A stretch of DNA of 64,000 bases from Lysobacter spongiicola DSM 21749. Its GTDB lineage: Bacteria; Pseudomonadota; Gammaproteobacteria; Xanthomonadales; Xanthomonadaceae. Within the stretch, counting starts at the first letter, position 1. Each line of letters opens with the position of its first letter. The stretch lies in the NCBI RefSeq assembly GCF_900167055.1, contig NZ_FUXP01000002.1, positions 124,001 to 188,000 on the forward strand. Direction: 5' to 3'. Below, piece by piece: positions 48,735 through 59,052 of the stretch. A model generated the notes under the pieces. It did no database searches and was not told the DNA's origin. It saw nothing but the letters and a program-made list of their open reading frames with translations. Position numbers and translations under genes: made by a program.

Positions 48735-50642
48735 ATGATCGATCCGCAACAATTCCCCCGCCTGTCCCGCATCGATCTGCCGGCCGACCTGCGCCAGTTC
48801 CCGCAGGAGGAGCTGACCGCCGTCGCCGACGAGCTGCGTGGATACCTGATCGAACAGGTCGCCCAGTCCGGCGGCCATTTCGGCGCGGGCCTGGGCGTGA
48901 TCGAGTTGACGGTCGCACTGCACTGGCTTTACGAGACCCCCCGCGATCGCCTGGTCTGGGATGTCGGCCACCAGACCTATCCGCACAAGATCCTCACCGG
49001 ACGCCGCGACACCATCCGCACCGTCAAGCAGAAGGACGGCGTCGCCCCGTTCCCCAAGCGGGAAGAATCCGAATACGACACCTTCGGCGTCGGCCACAGC
49101 TCCACCAGCATCTCCGCCGCGCTCGGCATGGCCATTGCCAGCGCACGCGCCGGCGACGACCGCAAGGTGGTGGCGGTGATCGGCGACGGCGCAATGACCG
49201 CCGGCATGGCGTTCGAGGCGCTGAACCACGCAGGTGGCATGGATCCGGAGCCGAACCTGCTGGTGGTCCTCAACGACAACCAGATGTCGATTTCCGAGAA
49301 CGTTGGCGGGTTGACCCAGATGCTCGGACGCCTCACCGGGAGCCGCACCCTCAACGCGCTGCGCGAAGGGGGCAAGAAGCTGCTGGGCGACAAGAACAAG
49401 CCCGCGGCCCGGTTCGTGCGGCGCTGGGAGGAGCACTGGAAGGGCATGTTCGTGCCCTCCACCCTGTTCGAAGAGATGGGCTTCCACTACACCGGTCCCA
49501 TCGACGGGCATGACATGGACGCGCTCGTCGCAACGCTCAAGACCCTGAAGGGACTGGGCGGACCGCAGCTGCTCCACATCATCACCACCAAGGGCAAGGG
49601 CTACGAGCTGGCCGAGGGGGACCAGATCGGCTACCACGCCGTGGGTCCGTTCGACCCCACCCGTGGACTGGTCAGCAAGCCGAGCGTCAAGAAACCCACC
49701 TACACCGATGTCTTCGGCGATTGGCTCTGTGACATGGCCGCGGCGGACGAGACGCTGCTGGGCATCACCCCGGCCATGCGCGAGGGCTCGGGCCTGGTGC
49801 GCTTCAGCCGGGAATACCCGGATCGCTATTTCGACGTCGCCATTGCCGAACAGCACGCGGTGACGCTGGCGGCCGGCATGGCTTGCGAGGGCGCCAAGCC
49901 GGTCTGCGCGATCTACTCGACCTTCCTGCAGCGCGGTTACGACCAGCTGGTCCACGACGTGGCCCTGCAGGAGCTCGACGTCCTGTTCGCGATCGACCGC
50001 GGCGGCGTGGTGGGGCCCGATGGCGCGACCCACGCCGGCAACCTCGACCTCAGCTACCTGCGCTGCGTCCCCAACATGGTGGTCATGGCCCCGGCGGACG
50101 AGAACGAATGCAGGCAGATGCTGTCCACCGGCTTCCGGTTCAACGGCCCGGCGGCAGTGCGCTATCCCCGCGGAACCGGCCCGGGCGTTGAGGTCCGGCC
50201 TGCGCTGGACGTACTGCCCATCGGCAAGGCGGAGGTCCGCCGATCCGGCGGCCCGATCGCCCTGCTCGCCTTCGGCGCGCTGGTGCCGGCTGCCGAACAG
50301 GTCGCCGAGGAACTCGGGCTGACGGTGGTCAACATGCGCTTCGTCAAGCCGCTGGATCGGGAGTTGCTGTTGGAGCTGGCGAAGAGCCACGAGGGTTTCG
50401 CGACGCTCGAAGACAATGTCGTCGCCGGTGGCGCGGGCTCGGGCGTCGCCGAGCTGCTGTCGGCGGAAGGCATCGTGCTGCCAGTCCTGCACCTGGGCCT
50501 GCCAGATGTATTCCAGCACCATGGCAGCCGGGAACAACTGCTGGCAGAGGCAGGCCTGGACGCAGCAGGCATCCGGGCGTCGCTGGTGGCGCGCTGGCCG
50601 CGGCTGCTCGAGTCCCCGACGACGCGAAGCGTCGCCAGCTGA
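48735..50642 (+). CDS. dxs: 1-Deoxy-D-xylulose-5-phosphate synthase
   Basis: Protein of 635 residues that joins pyruvate and glyceraldehyde-3-phosphate, the first step of the MEP isoprenoid pathway, with thiamine diphosphate. The TPP motif [10 protein letters not shown] (Asp151) and NDNQMS, the histidine in [12 protein letters not shown], and the transketolase middle domain ([17 protein letters not shown]) are all present. I chose ATG 48735 (MIDPQQFP) from family length; the frame is open 19 codons earlier and no ribosome site helps. It ends in front of a hairpin and tRNA-Pro. Confidence 0.96.
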   Translation: MIDPQQFPRLSRIDLPADLRQFPQEELTAVADELRGYLIEQVAQSGGHFGAGLGVIELTVALHWLYETPRDRLVWDVGHQTYPHKILTGRRDTIRTVKQKDGVAPFPKREESEYDTFGVGHSSTSISAALGMAIASARAGDDRKVVAVIGDGAMTAGMAFEALNHAGGMDPEPNLLVVLNDNQMSISENVGGLTQMLGRLTGSRTLNALREGGKKLLGDKNKPAARFVRRWEEHWKGMFVPSTLFEEMGFHYTGPIDGHDMDALVATLKTLKGLGGPQLLHIITTKGKGYELAEGDQIGYHAVGPFDPTRGLVSKPSVKKPTYTDVFGDWLCDMAAADETLLGITPAMREGSGLVRFSREYPDRYFDVAIAEQHAVTLAAGMACEGAKPVCAIYSTFLQRGYDQLVHDVALQELDVLFAIDRGGVVGPDGATHAGNLDLSYLRCVPNMVVMAPADENECRQMLSTGFRFNGPAAVRYPRGTGPGVEVRPALDVLPIGKAEVRRSGGPIALLAFGALVPAAEQVAEELGLTVVNMRFVKPLDRELLLELAKSHEGFATLEDNVVAGGAGSGVAELLSAEGIVLPVLHLGLPDVFQHHGSREQLLAEAGLDAAGIRASLVARWPRLLESPTTRSVAS

Positions 50643-50670
50643 GACCGCCATCGCGTACAGCCGTGGCGCC

Positions 50671-50705
50671 ACAAACAGAAACGCCTGGCTTGGAGGCCAG
50701 GCGTT
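50671..50705 (-). terminator. terminator of tRNA-Pro (GGG), also after dxs
   Basis: A 10-bp stem (aacgcctggc at 50680-50689 with 50696-50705) is followed on the minus strand by TTTCTGTTTGT. It lies between dxs and the convergent tRNA gene and may work in both directions. Confidence 0.75.
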
Positions 50706-50717
50706 CTGCATCTTGAT

Positions 50718-50797
<80 letters not shown>

Positions 50798-50827
50798 GTC
50801 TTGCTGCCCACCTTGCGGCGGGCGGTG

Positions 50828-50856
50828 AGTATAGCCGACTTGCGCGCCGACCGGCA
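50828..50856 (-). promoter_or_regulatory. promoter of tRNA-Pro (GGG)
   Basis: On the minus strand TATACT (50828-50833) is a near-perfect -10, with a weak -35 TGCCGG 17 bases upstream. The mature tRNA begins 34 bases downstream. Confidence 0.55.
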
Positions 50857-50875
50857 CCTGCCGGACGGCCGTTTT

Positions 50876-51247
50876 CTATCGCTTGAGCAACTGCAGGACT
50901 TCTTCCAGCTCCATGCGCACCTGCTTGATGATCTGCGAGCTCAGGGCCGATTCGTCACGGCCCGCCTCGCCCTCCAGCCGCAGGCGCGCGCCACCGATGG
51001 TGTAGCCCTGCTCGTACAGCAGTCCGCGGATCTGGCGCACCATCAACACCTCGTGGCGCTGGTAGTAGCGTCGGTTGCCGCGTCGCTTGACCGGGTTGAG
51101 CGTCGGGAACTCCGTCTCCCAGTAGCGGAGCACGTGCGGCTTGACGTCGCACAGCTCACTGACTTCACCGATGGTGAAATAGCGTTTGGCCGGGATCGGC
51201 GGAAGCTCGCGGTTGCTGCCGGGATCAAGCATGTCCGGCACCGCCAT
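50876..51247 (-). CDS. MerR-family transcriptional regulator next to ihfA
   Basis: Protein of 123 residues. The N-terminal MerR winged helix ([21 protein letters not shown]) with the wing RRGNRRYY is complete; a short coiled coil follows and no metal-binding cysteine ligands are seen at the C-terminus. This small MerR homologue next to ihfA is conserved in many Gammaproteobacteria; its target is unknown. GGAAG lies just before the ATG at 51247, which overlaps the ihfA 3' end by 23 bases. Confidence 0.85.
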   Translation of the reverse strand: MAVPDMLDPGSNRELPPIPAKRYFTIGEVSELCDVKPHVLRYWETEFPTLNPVKRRGNRRYYQRHEVLMVRQIRGLLYEQGYTIGGARLRLEGEAGRDESALSSQIIKQVRMELEEVLQLLKR

Positions 51248-51527
51248 AGGCTTCCACGCGTTCCTTCAGCTTCTGGCCCGGACGAAAGGTCACCACCGTG
51301 CGCGCGGAAATCGGGATTTCCTCGCCGGTCTTGGGGTTACGGCCGGGGCGCTGGTTCTTGCGACGCAGGTCGAAGTTGCCGAACCCCGACAGTTTCACCT
51401 GACGGCCGCTCTCCAGCGCCTGGCGCAGGGAGTCGAAAAACGCATCGACGAATTCCTTCGCCTCGCGCTTGTTCAGCCCTACTTCGTCGAAAAGTCGCTC
51501 GGCCATCTCGGCCTTGGTCAATGCCAT
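51225..51527 (-). CDS. ihfA: Integration host factor, alpha subunit
   Basis: Protein of 100 residues of the HU/IHF family that bends DNA with the IHF beta chain. [12 protein letters not shown] at the start and [26 protein letters not shown] in the DNA arm (seen in pieces) match IHF alpha. The proline at the tip of the arm is present. Start at ATG 51527 with AAGGAA upstream; an in-frame ATG 21 bases earlier is less likely. It follows pheT by 57 bases, as in E. coli. Confidence 0.95.
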   Translation of the reverse strand: MALTKAEMAERLFDEVGLNKREAKEFVDAFFDSLRQALESGRQVKLSGFGNFDLRRKNQRPGRNPKTGEEIPISARTVVTFRPGQKLKERVEAYGGAGHA

Positions 51528-51584
51528 CGCCCTGTTCCTTCCATCCACTACGTGCCGACCCGGTCTAGCAGGCCGGTCGCCCTG

Positions 51585-53969
51585 TCATCCGCGGATCGTA
51601 GCCCCGTGCTCGCGCTGCAACGCGGCGGTCACCGAGGCCACCACCGCATCCACATCGGCGTCGGTCAGGGTGCGCGATTCTTCCTGCAGAATCAAGCCCA
51701 TAGCGAGACTCTTGCACCCGGTTTCCACGCCTTTACCCTGGTACACGTCGAACAGCACCAGGTCGCGCAGGATCGATCCGGCGGCGCCTCGTACGCAGCC
51801 TGCGAGCTGCCCCCAGGACACCGCCTGCGGCACCACGAAGGCGAGGTCGCGCCGCACCGAAGGATATTTGGAACGGTTCCCGGCCTTCGGCAGCGGACGC
51901 GCCAGAAGCGGCACGAGGTCCGCTTCGAACACCACCACCCCGGTGTCGATCTCCAGTGCCTTCAGCAGGCGCGGGTGCAGCTCCGCCACCCACCCAATCC
52001 GGACCTCCTGACCGCCATCCACCCGGAACACCTCCGCGCACCGCCCCGGATGCGCCCACGGCGCCTGCGCCGGGCGACACTCCAGTTCGGCGCGGGCAAG
52101 CGCGGCCAGGCTGGACAGGTCGCCCAGCAGGTCGTGGAAGCCGACCGAGCGCTCGTCGCCGTCCCACTGCTCGCCCCTGGCAGTGCCGCTGGCCACCGCG
52201 GCGACCCGCGGAACATGGCTGAACCCATCCGCGGTACGGGCGAAGACATTACCGAGCTCGAACAGCCGCACCCGGGACTGCTGGCGAGCTGCATTGCGGC
52301 CGAGTGCGGCGACCAGGCCCGGCAACAGCGACGTGCGCATCACCCCGAGTTCCGCACTGAGCGGATTCGCCAGTGGCACCACGCCCTTCTCCAGCCCCCA
52401 ATCGGCCAGCAGCGCGCTGTCGACGAACGCGTAATTGATGGTTTCCAGGAAGCCTCGGGAGGCGAGGTGGCGGCGGGCAGTGCCTTCCCCGACCCGGGTC
52501 TCGCTGGGCACCTGCAACGGCGCCGCCCCGGCCGGGAGCTGGACCGGGATCGCGTCGTAACCGTGGATGCGGGCGACCTCCTCGATCAGGTCCTCCTCGA
52601 TCGCCAGGTCGAAGCGGCGGCTGGGAGGCGTGACCAGCCAACCGTCGGCGTTGGTCTCCACCGCCAGGCCGAGCGCGCCGAGGATGCGGGAAATATCCGC
52701 ATCAGCGATCGTCATCCCGAGCACACGCGCCACGCGGGCCCGGCGCAGCAGGATCGGCGCGGGCGCCGACAGGTGTTCCGCCAGCTCCGTTTCGACCACA
52801 GGACCTGGCAGGCCACCAGCGGCCTCCATGATCAACCGGGTGGCATATTCGATCGCTTCGCGCGGCAGCCTGGGATCCACCCCGCGTTCGAAGCGGTGGG
52901 CGGCGTCGGTATGCAAGCCGAGCCGGCGGCTGCGGCCGGCGATCGCGGCCGGCGCGAAATGCGCCGCTTCCAGGAAGATGTCGCGGCTTTCGCCGGTCAC
53001 CCGCGTGTCGAACCCGCCCATGATGCCCGCGAGCGCGACCGGCCGGTCGGCATCGGTGACCAGCAGGAACTGCTCGTCCAGCGCCACCTCGCGCCCGTCC
53101 AGCAACTTCAGCGATTCGCCTGCGCGTGCGCGGCGTACGCCGACCGGACCGGAAAGCGCTGCCCTGTCAAAGGCGTGCATCGGCTGGCCCAGCTCGAGCA
53201 TCACGTACTGGGTCACATCGACAAGCAGCGAAACCGGCCGGACGCCACTGCGGCGCAGGCGTTCGGCCATCCAGGCGGGAGTCGCCGCGGCAGCGTCCAC
53301 GCCCTGGATCACACGCCCGCAGTACCGAGGCGCATCGACGCCGGCAGACAACTCGATCGCCAGTGCGGCATCGTTGGCAGGCGCCACGGGCTCCACCTCG
53401 AACGGCACCACGGCACCTCCAGTCGCCGCAGCCACGTCGAAAGCGATGCCGCGGATCCCGAAGCAGTCGGCGCGGTTGGGGGTGAGCTTGATCTCGATGC
53501 TGGCATCCGGGAGCCCGAGCACCTCGACCACCGGTTGCCCCGCGGCGGCATCGGCCGGGAGTTCGAGCAATCCCGAACCATCGCTGTCGATGCCCAGTTC
53601 ACGGGCCGAACAGAGCATGCCGAAGGACTCGACGCCGCGGAGCTTGGCCGGCTTGATCTTCATGCCGCCCGGGAGCACCGCGCCCACGGTGGCCAATGGC
53701 GCTACCAGCCCGGCACGGGCGTTCGGCGCCCCGCATACGATCTGGACGGTGCCCGCCGCGCCGGCATCGACCTCGCAGATCTGCAGGCGGTCCGCTTCCG
53801 GATGCGGCGAGGCCTTGATGATCCGGCCCGCGACGACGCCATCCAGGGACTCGCCCAGTGCGGTGACCTCTTCGACCTCGAGGCCGATGGCCGTGAGGGT
53901 GGCGACCAGTTGGTCGCGGCTGGCGGCGGTCGGGATGTGCTGGCGAAGCCAGTTCTCTGAAAACTTCAT
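51585..53969 (-). CDS. pheT: Phenylalanyl-tRNA synthetase, beta subunit
   Basis: Protein of 794 residues, the normal length. The order is a tRNA-binding (EMAP-like) domain near residues 40-150 (VVAGRIIKASPHPEADRLQ), a B3/B4 editing domain, a B5 region, the catalytic-like core, and a C-terminal ferredoxin-fold anticodon-binding domain (KYPSVRRDLAFVVP). It pairs with PheS as an alpha2-beta2 enzyme. It follows pheS by 18 bases. Confidence 0.97.
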   Translation of the reverse strand: MKFSENWLRQHIPTAASRDQLVATLTAIGLEVEEVTALGESLDGVVAGRIIKASPHPEADRLQICEVDAGAAGTVQIVCGAPNARAGLVAPLATVGAVLPGGMKIKPAKLRGVESFGMLCSARELGIDSDGSGLLELPADAAAGQPVVEVLGLPDASIEIKLTPNRADCFGIRGIAFDVAAATGGAVVPFEVEPVAPANDAALAIELSAGVDAPRYCGRVIQGVDAAAATPAWMAERLRRSGVRPVSLLVDVTQYVMLELGQPMHAFDRAALSGPVGVRRARAGESLKLLDGREVALDEQFLLVTDADRPVALAGIMGGFDTRVTGESRDIFLEAAHFAPAAIAGRSRRLGLHTDAAHRFERGVDPRLPREAIEYATRLIMEAAGGLPGPVVETELAEHLSAPAPILLRRARVARVLGMTIADADISRILGALGLAVETNADGWLVTPPSRRFDLAIEEDLIEEVARIHGYDAIPVQLPAGAAPLQVPSETRVGEGTARRHLASRGFLETINYAFVDSALLADWGLEKGVVPLANPLSAELGVMRTSLLPGLVAALGRNAARQQSRVRLFELGNVFARTADGFSHVPRVAAVASGTARGEQWDGDERSVGFHDLLGDLSSLAALARAELECRPAQAPWAHPGRCAEVFRVDGGQEVRIGWVAELHPRLLKALEIDTGVVVFEADLVPLLARPLPKAGNRSKYPSVRRDLAFVVPQAVSWGQLAGCVRGAAGSILRDLVLFDVYQGKGVETGCKSLAMGLILQEESRTLTDADVDAVVASVTAALQREHGATIRG

Positions 53970-53987
53970 CTGTTCGGTCCAGGCAGG

Positions 53988-55138
<1,151 letters not shown>

Positions 55139-55158
55139 GATGCAGATCTGCTGGCCCC

Positions 55159-55197
55159 AAAAACGAACATGGGGAAGGACTTGCGCCCTTCCCCATG
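55159..55197 (-). terminator. terminator hairpin after rplT
   Basis: An 11-bp perfect stem (catggggaagg at 55168-55178 with 55187-55197) is followed on the minus strand by TTCGTTTTTGG. It lies 60 bases past the rplT stop and upstream of pheS, so it either ends the infC/rpmI/rplT message or attenuates pheST. Confidence 0.75.
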
Positions 55198-55256
55198 CGT
55201 GTACTTCGTTGTCCGACCGCGATCCGCCGGGAAACCGGCGGCCGCGATGCGACACC

Positions 55257-55616
55257 TTACGCTGCGAGCGCGCCCTTGGCCTTTTCGGTCAGCGCGGCAA
55301 AACCCGCCGCATCGTGCACGGCGATATCCGCCAGCACCTTGCGGTCCAGGGTGATGCCGGCCTTCATCAGGCCGTTCATGAAGCGGCTGTAGCTGATGCC
55401 GTTGGCGCGGGATGCGGCGTTGATACGCGCGATCCACAGCGAACGGAAATTGCGCTTCTTCTGCTTGCGGCCGATGTAGGCGTACTGCAACGCCTTCGTG
55501 ACCGCCTGCTTGGCGACGCGGAAGACCTTGCGACGGGCGTGGTAGTAGCCCTTGGCCTGCTTCAGGATCTTCTTGTGGCGCCGACGCGCCTGTACACCAC
55601 GTTTGACTCGTGCCAT
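55257..55616 (-). CDS. rplT: Ribosomal protein L20
   Basis: Protein of 119 residues, very basic, starting [20 protein letters not shown]. It binds 23S rRNA early in assembly, and in E. coli and Bacillus it represses its own operon by binding the rpmI leader. The gene lies 13 bases after rpmI. The terminator and REP pair A follow. Confidence 0.98.
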   Translation of the reverse strand: MARVKRGVQARRRHKKILKQAKGYYHARRKVFRVAKQAVTKALQYAYIGRKQKKRNFRSLWIARINAASRANGISYSRFMNGLMKAGITLDRKVLADIAVHDAAGFAALTEKAKGALAA

Positions 55617-55629
55617 GTCTCAGTCCTCC

Positions 55630-55827
55630 TCAGGCGTACGGCAGCATGCGGGCGATACGGCCTGCATCCTCGGGACGGACGTGGTTCGTCTGCCGGAGGT
55701 TGCGCTTCCGCTTGGTCGCCTTCTTGGTGAGGATGTGGCTACGGTTGGCGTGGCCGCACTTGAACTTGCCGGATGCGGTCTTGCGAAAACGCTTGGCCGC
55801 CCCGCGATGGGTCTTGATCTTGGGCAT
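55630..55827 (-). CDS. rpmI: Ribosomal protein L35
   Basis: Protein of 65 residues, starting [20 protein letters not shown], typical of L35. It lies after infC but 391 bases downstream of it, an unusually wide gap that holds a terminator and a REP pair. It is followed 13 bases on by rplT. Confidence 0.98.
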   Translation of the reverse strand: MPKIKTHRGAAKRFRKTASGKFKCGHANRSHILTKKATKRKRNLRQTNHVRPEDAGRIARMLPYA

Positions 55828-56218
55828 TGCGAATGTCCTTTCGGGTTCTTGTCACTGGCCTGGGCGGTGGCTGCGCCACACTTTCCGTCCTGCCCGTGCC
55901 GGCTTGTAAGTCGTTGATCCAGAAGGAATCCGCGACAGGTCCTGGCAATACGTGAAACACCCCGGCGAACCGGGCCGGCCATTATGCCGGTGCGGGAGGG
56001 CTGCGTGCAACTCGTTGGCTCGGGCGCGCTGTGGCGTTGCGTCCCCGGCTGCCGTTGTAGGAGCGGCTTCAGCCGCGATCGTGGAGCCGGCGCGAGCGAC
56101 CGGTCATATGTTCGCGGCTGAAGCCGCTCCTACAAAAGCATGGGGAGGCGCGGCAAAGCCTCCCACATGGAAAAGGCGCCTTTCGGCGCCTTTCCGGGAC
56201 TGCGCGCAAAACGGGCAC
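55828..56218 (-). other. 391-base gap between infC and rpmI with terminator and REP pair B
   Basis: No gene is seen here. On the minus strand, right after the infC stop, GGCGCC-GAAA-GGCGCC ending in TTTT (56171-56193) looks like an intrinsic terminator. REP pair B follows, with arms at 56056-56078 and 56112-56134 (same 23-base sequence as pair A, spacer 33). The remaining 228 bases before rpmI (55828-56055) may hold a rpmI promoter and the L20-binding leader; I did not find a convincing -35/-10. Confidence 0.7.
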
Positions 56219-56743
56219 TCAGGTCTTCTTCTTCGGGGCGATCATCATCACCATCTGCCGCCCTTCCAGGCGCGGGCGGGACTCGATGACGATGTCTTCG
56301 CCAAGGTCGGCCTCGATCCGGCCGGCCATCTCGCGACCCAGCTCCTGGTGGCTCATCTCGCGGCCACGGAAGCGGATGTTGACCTTGATCTTGTCGCCTT
56401 CCTCCAGGAAGCCGCGCATCTTGCGCAGCTTGATCTGGTAGTCGCCCTCATCAGTGACGGGACGGAACTTCACTTCCTTGATCTCGACCTGCTTCTGCTT
56501 CTTCTTGGCCGCATTGGCCTTCTTCTGCAGGTCGAAGATGTACTTGCCGAAGTCCATCACCCGGCAGACCGGCGGGTCGCCATGGGGCTGGATTTCGACC
56601 AGGTCGAGTCCTTCTTCCTGGGCAAGGCTCAGGGCTTCGTCGCGGGACAGTACGCCGACCATCTCGCCGTCGCTGCCGATCACGCGCACCTTGGGTACAC
56701 GGATCTCCTGATTCTTGCGGTTCCGCTTTTCGGGGGTACTGAT
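56219..56743 (-). CDS. infC: Translation initiation factor IF-3, AUC start codon
   Basis: Protein of 174 residues. IF-3 binds the 30S subunit and rejects non-canonical start codons. The frame before the first GTG already reads STPEKRNRKNQEIRVPKVRV, the normal N-terminus of this family in Xanthomonadaceae, and opens with ATC at 56741-56743 behind GGAG (8 bases between). IF-3 genes often use AUU; AUC here serves the same feedback, since high IF-3 suppresses its own start. The N- and C-domains (GEMVGVLSRDEAL; KIKVNIRFRGREM) are complete. Confidence 0.93.
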   Translation of the reverse strand: MSTPEKRNRKNQEIRVPKVRVIGSDGEMVGVLSRDEALSLAQEEGLDLVEIQPHGDPPVCRVMDFGKYIFDLQKKANAAKKKQKQVEIKEVKFRPVTDEGDYQIKLRKMRGFLEEGDKIKVNIRFRGREMSHQELGREMAGRIEADLGEDIVIESRPRLEGRQMVMMIAPKKKT

Positions 56744-56827
56744 ATTGCAATCTCCGTTGTCGAACGTGCCGCCCGCTGGGCGCGGACGGGGCTGTATCTA
56801 ACCTGCTTGATCTGGACCTACATTGCC

Positions 56828-58729
56828 TCAGGCGGCGTTTTCATCGCGTAAACGCGTGGCGAATTCCGAGACCGGCATCGATCCGAGATCCTCCCCTCCA
56901 CGCGAACGCACCGCCACGTGCCCGTTTTCCTTCTCGCGGTCACCGACCACCAGCAGGTACGGCACGCGCTGAAGCGTGTGCTCGCGAATCTTATAGCCGA
57001 TCTTTTCGTTGCGCAAATCAGCCTGGACCCGGAACCCTTGATCTGCAAGGGATTTCCGCACCTGCTCCACCCAGTCGGCCTGCGCATCGGTGATGTTGGC
57101 CACCACCGCCTGCACCGGCGCCAGCCAGGCCGGGAACTGGCCGGCGTGGTGCTCGATCAGGATGCCGATGAAACGCTCCATGGAGCCAACGATGGCGCGG
57201 TGCAGCATGACGGGGTGGCGCTTCTGGCTGTGCTCGTCCACGTATTCCGCGCCCAGCCGGCCCGGCATCATGAAATCGACCTGCATCGTGCCCAGCTGCC
57301 ACGTACGTCCGATCGCGTCGCGCAGGTGGTACTCGATCTTGGGGCCATAGAAGGCACCCTCGCCCGGCAGCTCTTCCCATTCCACGCCCGCCGACCGGAG
57401 GGCCGACCGCAAGGCGTCCTCGGCCTTGTCCCAGGTGGCGTCGTCGCCCAGGCGGGGCTCGGGGCGCAGCGCCAGCTTGACCTGCACGTCGGTGAACCCG
57501 AAATCGGCGTACACCTTCATCGCCTGCTGGTGGAAGGCGGTGACCTCCGGCTCCACCTGCCCTTCCGTGCAGAACACGTGGCCGTCGTCCTGGGTGAAGC
57601 CGCGCACGCGCAGGATGCCGTGCAGCGCGCCCGACGGCTCGTTGCGATGGCAGGCGCCGAACTCGCCATAGCGAATGGGGAGATCGCGGTAGCTGTGCAG
57701 GCCGTGGTTGAACACCTGCACATGGCCCGGGCAGTTCATCGGCTTCAGCGCGTAGGTGCGCTTCTCCGACTCGGTGAAGAACATGTTCTCCTTGTAGTTG
57801 TCCCAGTGGCCGGACTTCTGCCACAGGGTCACGTCGAGGATCTGCGGGCAGCGCACCTCGTCGTAGCCGGAGTCGCGGTAGACCTTGCGCATGTACTGCT
57901 CGACCACCTGCCAGATCGACCACCCTTTCGGGTGCCAGAAGATCAGGCCCGGGGCTTCTTCCTGCAGGTGGAAGAGATCCTGCTGCTTGGCGATCTTGCG
58001 ATGGTCGCGCTTCTCGGCCTCCTCCAGCTGGTTCAGGTAGGCCTTCAACTCCTTGTCGTTGAGCCAGGCGGTGCCATAGATGCGGCTGAGCATCTGGTTG
58101 TTGTGATCGCCTCGCCAATAGGCGCCGGCGACCTTCATCAGCTTGAAGGCGCGAAGTTTGTCGGTGGAAGGCACGTGCGGTCCGCGGCACAGGTCGGTGA
58201 ACTCGCCCTGGCTGTACAGCGACAGGTCCTCGTCGGCCGGGATCGACTCGATGATCTCGGCCTTGTAGTGCTCGCCGATGCCCTTGAAGAATTTCACCGC
58301 CTCGTCGCGCGATTTGACGCTGCGGCTGACCGGCTGGGCTTCCTTGACGATCTTCTTCATCTCTTCTTCGATCGCCGGCAGGTCCTCGGGTGTGAAGGGA
58401 CGCTCGAAGGCGAAGTCGTAGTAGAAGCCGTTGTCGATCACCGGGCCGATCGTGACCTGGGCCGCGGGATGCAGGCGCTGCACGGCCTGGGCCAGCAGGT
58501 GCGCGGTGGAATGGCGCAGGACCTCCAGCGCGTCGGGGTGCTTGTCGGTGACGATCTCGAGCGAAACGTCGCGATCGATGCGGAAGCCGGTGTCCACGAG
58601 CTTGCCGTCGACCTTGCCCGCCAGCGCGGCCTTGGCGAGGCCGGGACCGATCGAGGCGGCGACCTCGCCGACGGAGACGGGGGCTTCGAATTCACGGCGG
58701 GAGCCGTCGGGAAGGGTGATCGCGATCAT
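56828..58729 (-). CDS. thrS: Threonyl-tRNA synthetase
   Basis: Class II synthetase of 633 residues. The TGS domain (about 1-60), an editing domain with [11 protein letters not shown] and the zinc-site histidines (about 70-240), the catalytic core with motif 2 ([11 protein letters not shown]) and the zinc ligands, and the anticodon-binding domain are all present. The start [13 protein letters not shown] is family-typical. The leader upstream holds a threonine-rich mini frame, an antiterminator/terminator pair and REP pair C, so expression is likely under attenuation by threonine supply (see the leader entries). Confidence 0.97.
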   Translation of the reverse strand: MIAITLPDGSRREFEAPVSVGEVAASIGPGLAKAALAGKVDGKLVDTGFRIDRDVSLEIVTDKHPDALEVLRHSTAHLLAQAVQRLHPAAQVTIGPVIDNGFYYDFAFERPFTPEDLPAIEEEMKKIVKEAQPVSRSVKSRDEAVKFFKGIGEHYKAEIIESIPADEDLSLYSQGEFTDLCRGPHVPSTDKLRAFKLMKVAGAYWRGDHNNQMLSRIYGTAWLNDKELKAYLNQLEEAEKRDHRKIAKQQDLFHLQEEAPGLIFWHPKGWSIWQVVEQYMRKVYRDSGYDEVRCPQILDVTLWQKSGHWDNYKENMFFTESEKRTYALKPMNCPGHVQVFNHGLHSYRDLPIRYGEFGACHRNEPSGALHGILRVRGFTQDDGHVFCTEGQVEPEVTAFHQQAMKVYADFGFTDVQVKLALRPEPRLGDDATWDKAEDALRSALRSAGVEWEELPGEGAFYGPKIEYHLRDAIGRTWQLGTMQVDFMMPGRLGAEYVDEHSQKRHPVMLHRAIVGSMERFIGILIEHHAGQFPAWLAPVQAVVANITDAQADWVEQVRKSLADQGFRVQADLRNEKIGYKIREHTLQRVPYLLVVGDREKENGHVAVRSRGGEDLGSMPVSEFATRLRDENAA

Positions 58730-58751
58730 GGGCGTGGTGTCTTGGCTTTAC

Positions 58752-58828
58752 GTAGGAGCGGCTTCAGCCGCGATTGGATAATCGGTCGCTTGTACGGCCC
58801 ACGGATCGCGGCTGAAGCCGCTCCTACA
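58752..58828. repeat. REP pair C (thrS leader)
   Basis: Arms at 58752-58773 and 58806-58828 carry the same sequence as pairs A and B (22-23 bases), with a 32-base unrelated spacer. It lies between the attenuator and the thrS start codon, so it is part of the leader RNA and can fold as a long hairpin. Confidence 0.9.
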
Positions 58829-58850
58829 AGGAAAAGAAGAAGCGCGGGCT

Positions 58851-58902
58851 GCACAAACAAAGGCGCCACGAGGGCGCCTGCGCAATGCGGAAGCCTCGGG
58901 CG
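58851..58902 (-). terminator. attenuator of thrS: terminator with competing antiterminator
   Basis: On the minus strand AGGCGCC-CTCGT-GGCGCCT (58861-58879) forms an intrinsic terminator followed by TTGTTTGT. Nine bases just after the leader stop codon, CGCCCGAGG (58894-58902), can instead pair with CCTCG-T-GGCG (58864-58873, one bulged T), which removes the terminator stem and loop. The two foldings exclude each other. A ribosome at the leader stop codon would cover CGCCCGAGG and let the terminator form; one stalled at the threonine codons leaves it free. Confidence 0.7.
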
Positions 58903-58905
58903 GAG

Positions 58906-58932
58906 TCAGCGATGGGCGGTGGTAGTGTCCAT
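58906..58932 (-). CDS. putative thrS leader peptide MDTTTAHR
   Basis: A nine-codon frame ATG-GAC-ACT-ACC-ACC-GCC-CAT-CGC-TGA with three threonine codons in a row, placed between the thrS promoter and the attenuator. No protein function is meant: the codons would measure charged Thr-tRNA. A GTG further upstream in the same frame would give a 20-residue version with a fourth threonine. The ribosome site is weak (GAG nearby), the main reservation. The arrangement is that of trp-, his- or thr-type leader peptides. Confidence 0.55.
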   Translation of the reverse strand: MDTTTAHR

Positions 58933-59008
58933 GTCGCACGCTCGGCCGGCGGTGTTGCCGCGGGCCACCTCGGGTTTCAGGCCCAGCCGGTTGCTGCGCC
59001 ACGTGGCC

Positions 59009-59039
59009 ATAATAGTGGACCAGCGGGATGCGAAGTCAA
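59009..59039 (-). promoter_or_regulatory. likely promoter of the thrS operon
   Basis: On the minus strand TTGACT (59034-59039) and TATTAT (59009-59014) are 19 bases apart, a wide spacing for sigma-70; a shifted -10 (CACTAT) would give 16. It lies 14 bases beyond the stop of the small gene at 59053 and gives a leader of about 275 nt before thrS. Confidence 0.55.
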
Positions 59040-59052
59040 TTCGGGTGGCGTC

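Noticed and set aside
48483-50711. A 742-codon minus-strand frame opposite dxs
   Set aside because: dxs on the other strand has all its catalytic motifs; the antisense product has none.
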